Source of the DNA: an uncultured Eubacteriales bacterium | GTDB lineage: Bacteria; Bacillota; Clostridia; Christensenellales; DTU072 | NCBI GenBank assembly: GCA_902766325.1 | Contig: CACXDF010000239.1 | Location: 1-15,225 of the forward strand | Reading direction: 5' to 3' | Length of the DNA: 15,225 nt | Shown here: piece after piece, positions 14,254 through 15,225 of the stretch | Numbering within the stretch: position 1 is the first letter of the stretch | Layout: each line of letters opens with the position of its first letter | Notes under the pieces: model-generated | What the model was told of the DNA's origin: nothing | The model's input: only the letters and a program-made list of their open reading frames with translations | Database searches by the model: none | Program-made: the position numbers and the translations under genes

Positions 14254-15069
14254 ATGTCTGATTATCCAGTACTTACAGAGGATGTTATTTTTTCATATTT
14301 AACACATAAAGACTTAGATAAAAAAAGAAGAACATTTAAAAAGGGAAAAGAATATTACGAACAAGAAAAGATATACGATATAATTCGTAATAGTAAACAT
14401 ACCCAATTTAAAGCAAAATCAATCGGAAGCAACGGAGAGACCTGGGAGTGTTACCTTGGATTTAAAGGCGGCAAGTTGGTTGCTCATAGATGCACTTGTC
14501 CGGCACATGCGAATTATGGAGGTCCATGCAAGCACCAAATTGCTTTAATGTTTTGTTTGGAAGAGGCTCGGCAAGAAGAGATAAAGAGAGAGAGACAAAA
14601 AGAAAAACGGACAGAAAAATATATTCTTTGCTCCGAATGTAAAAACATATATGAAGTCTGTCATTCAATGTGTCCAGTTTGTGGTTGCCCAACAACAGAA
14701 AACAGGATTTTTGAATCAGGGGAGAAAAAGAATAAAGATATTCTTTGTAAAGAGTGTGGATACAGATACGATCAATCATTTGAGTTTTGTCCGGAGTGTG
14801 GGTGCTCGACTACAGAAAATATTATAAAAATCAATGTCCAAACAAAAGAACAAGAAAAAACCACTGTTACGAGCAAAACAACAGAAAAAAAAGAACCATT
14901 AGGATACTATTACAAAACTGAAAAGAAGCAAACAAGTTATATAGATGCACAACAAAAAGAAAACGAGGAAACAAAACAAGAATTCGTTTTTACGCCCGGT
15001 TGTCTTTTATGGATAGTGATTGGGGCTCTCTTATTTATTTTTTTAATCGTAATATTCTTTATTGGCTAA
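14254..15069 (+). CDS. SWIM zinc finger plus two zinc ribbons plus C-terminal TM protein
   Basis: The 271-residue product has an N-terminal domain (1-75) leading into a SWIM-type zinc finger: C80-x-C82 and C92-x-H94 (CTCPAHANYGGPCKH). Two similar zinc ribbons follow: C126/C129 with C140/C143, and C165/C168 with C179/C182, each ending CGC-x-TTEN, so they look like an internal duplication. A Lys/Glu/Thr-rich linker (190-245) leads to a C-terminal TM (248-270), making a tail-anchored protein whose zinc fingers are cytosolic. SWIM domains are known for DNA or protein binding, for example in SWI2/SNF2 ATPases, MuDR-like transposases and in a protein that acts with RecQ/Rad51 paralogues; a membrane-tethered version with ribbons is not one I recognise. 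It is AT-rich with AGA/ATA/AAA-heavy codons, unlike the left neighbours. Its stop overlaps the stop of the converging DHHA1 gene. Confidence 0.82.
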   Translation: MSDYPVLTEDVIFSYLTHKDLDKKRRTFKKGKEYYEQEKIYDIIRNSKHTQFKAKSIGSNGETWECYLGFKGGKLVAHRCTCPAHANYGGPCKHQIALMFCLEEARQEEIKRERQKEKRTEKYILCSECKNIYEVCHSMCPVCGCPTTENRIFESGEKKNKDILCKECGYRYDQSFEFCPECGCSTTENIIKINVQTKEQEKTTVTSKTTEKKEPLGYYYKTEKKQTSYIDAQQKENEETKQEFVFTPGCLLWIVIGALLFIFLIVIFFIG

Positions 15070-15225
15070 AACGATTTCAAGAAGGCGGAAACATTTTCTT
15101 TTTTTGCGCTCAGTTTTCCTTGCGCGAAGGAAGAAGTGCCGCCGCCTTTGCCGTTGAACGCGGCGTTCAGGTCTTTGATAAAAGGTCGGACGTCGGATGC
15201 GGAAGAGAAGACGACGTAAGAAATA
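15066..15225 (-). CDS. DHHA1-domain protein, C-terminal end (alanyl-tRNA editing protein or AlaS-like)
   Basis: On the minus strand an open frame enters from the right edge and ends with TAG at 15068-15066; 52 residues are visible. Its sequence includes DVRPFIKDLNAAFNGKGGG and SSFAQGKL, the Gly-rich signature of the DHHA1 domain found at the C-terminus of alanyl-tRNA synthetase and of AlaX-type editing proteins that remove wrongly attached amino acids from tRNA-Ala. Related DHH-family phosphoesterases share this domain. G+C content matches the left part of the window, so this is host backbone sequence. The gene is cut by the window edge, and which family member it is cannot be told. Its stop codon overlaps the stop of the converging SWIM gene in the four bases CTAA. 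Confidence 0.8.
   Translation of the reverse strand, partial: ISYVVFSSASDVRPFIKDLNAAFNGKGGGTSSFAQGKLSAKKENVSAFLKSF

Noticed and set aside
1..15225. CRISPR arrays, tRNA or rRNA genes, insertion sequences
   Set aside because: No direct-repeat and spacer pattern, no tRNA cloverleaf and no transposase frame were seen on either strand by eye.

Overview
The window looks like the chromosome of a Gram-positive anaerobe of the Bacillota/Clostridia type, probably an uncultured gut or rumen lineage. The signs are consensus sigma-A-like promoters, strong Shine-Dalgarno sites, Rho-independent terminators, an AsnA-type asparagine synthetase, and surface proteins built from MBG, GLUG and BspA-like leucine-rich repeats. 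This assignment is inference from gene content; no rRNA or other phylogenetic marker is present.

Left part (1-9986), all on the plus strand, is dominated by surface and membrane proteins. It opens with the C-terminal part of an MBG-repeat surface protein ending in a membrane anchor (2-1588). A promoter that seems to give a leaderless mRNA then starts a tight four-gene cluster: an SF1 UvrD/Rep-like helicase with a helical-repeat tail (1655-4078), a soluble coiled-coil protein (4082-4798), a single-pass membrane protein with a cytosolic helical domain and a large GLUG-type beta-helix ectodomain (4800-7613), and a two-TM small protein (7600-7821). I do not recognise this combination as a described system, and it is the best candidate here for something new. 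A perfect TTGACA-N17-TATAAT promoter then drives a BspA-like LRR protein (7896-9986), closed by a clear terminator.

Middle part (10050-13430) is a housekeeping operon about asparagine: asnS (asparaginyl-tRNA synthetase), a membrane-anchored glycerophosphodiester phosphodiesterase-like protein, and asnA (aspartate-ammonia ligase). It has its own promoter and ends in a hairpin terminator that can also serve the convergent gene beyond it. AsnA makes the amino acid and AsnS charges it; the place of the phosphodiesterase is unexplained.

Right part (about 13440-15065) is an AT-rich island with different codon use. It holds a small XRE-type repressor on the minus strand facing away from two plus-strand genes: a zinc-ribbon protein, and a SWIM zinc finger plus two zinc ribbons plus C-terminal TM protein. 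The divergent region carries two identical 14-bp operator-like sites in inverted orientation, 31 bp apart; one lies exactly between the -35 and -10 of the plus-strand promoter. This looks like a horizontally acquired, self-regulated module. At the right edge the base composition returns to that of the rest, with the C-terminal end of a minus-strand DHHA1-domain gene (alanyl-tRNA editing protein or AlaS-like) whose stop codon overlaps the stop of the SWIM gene.
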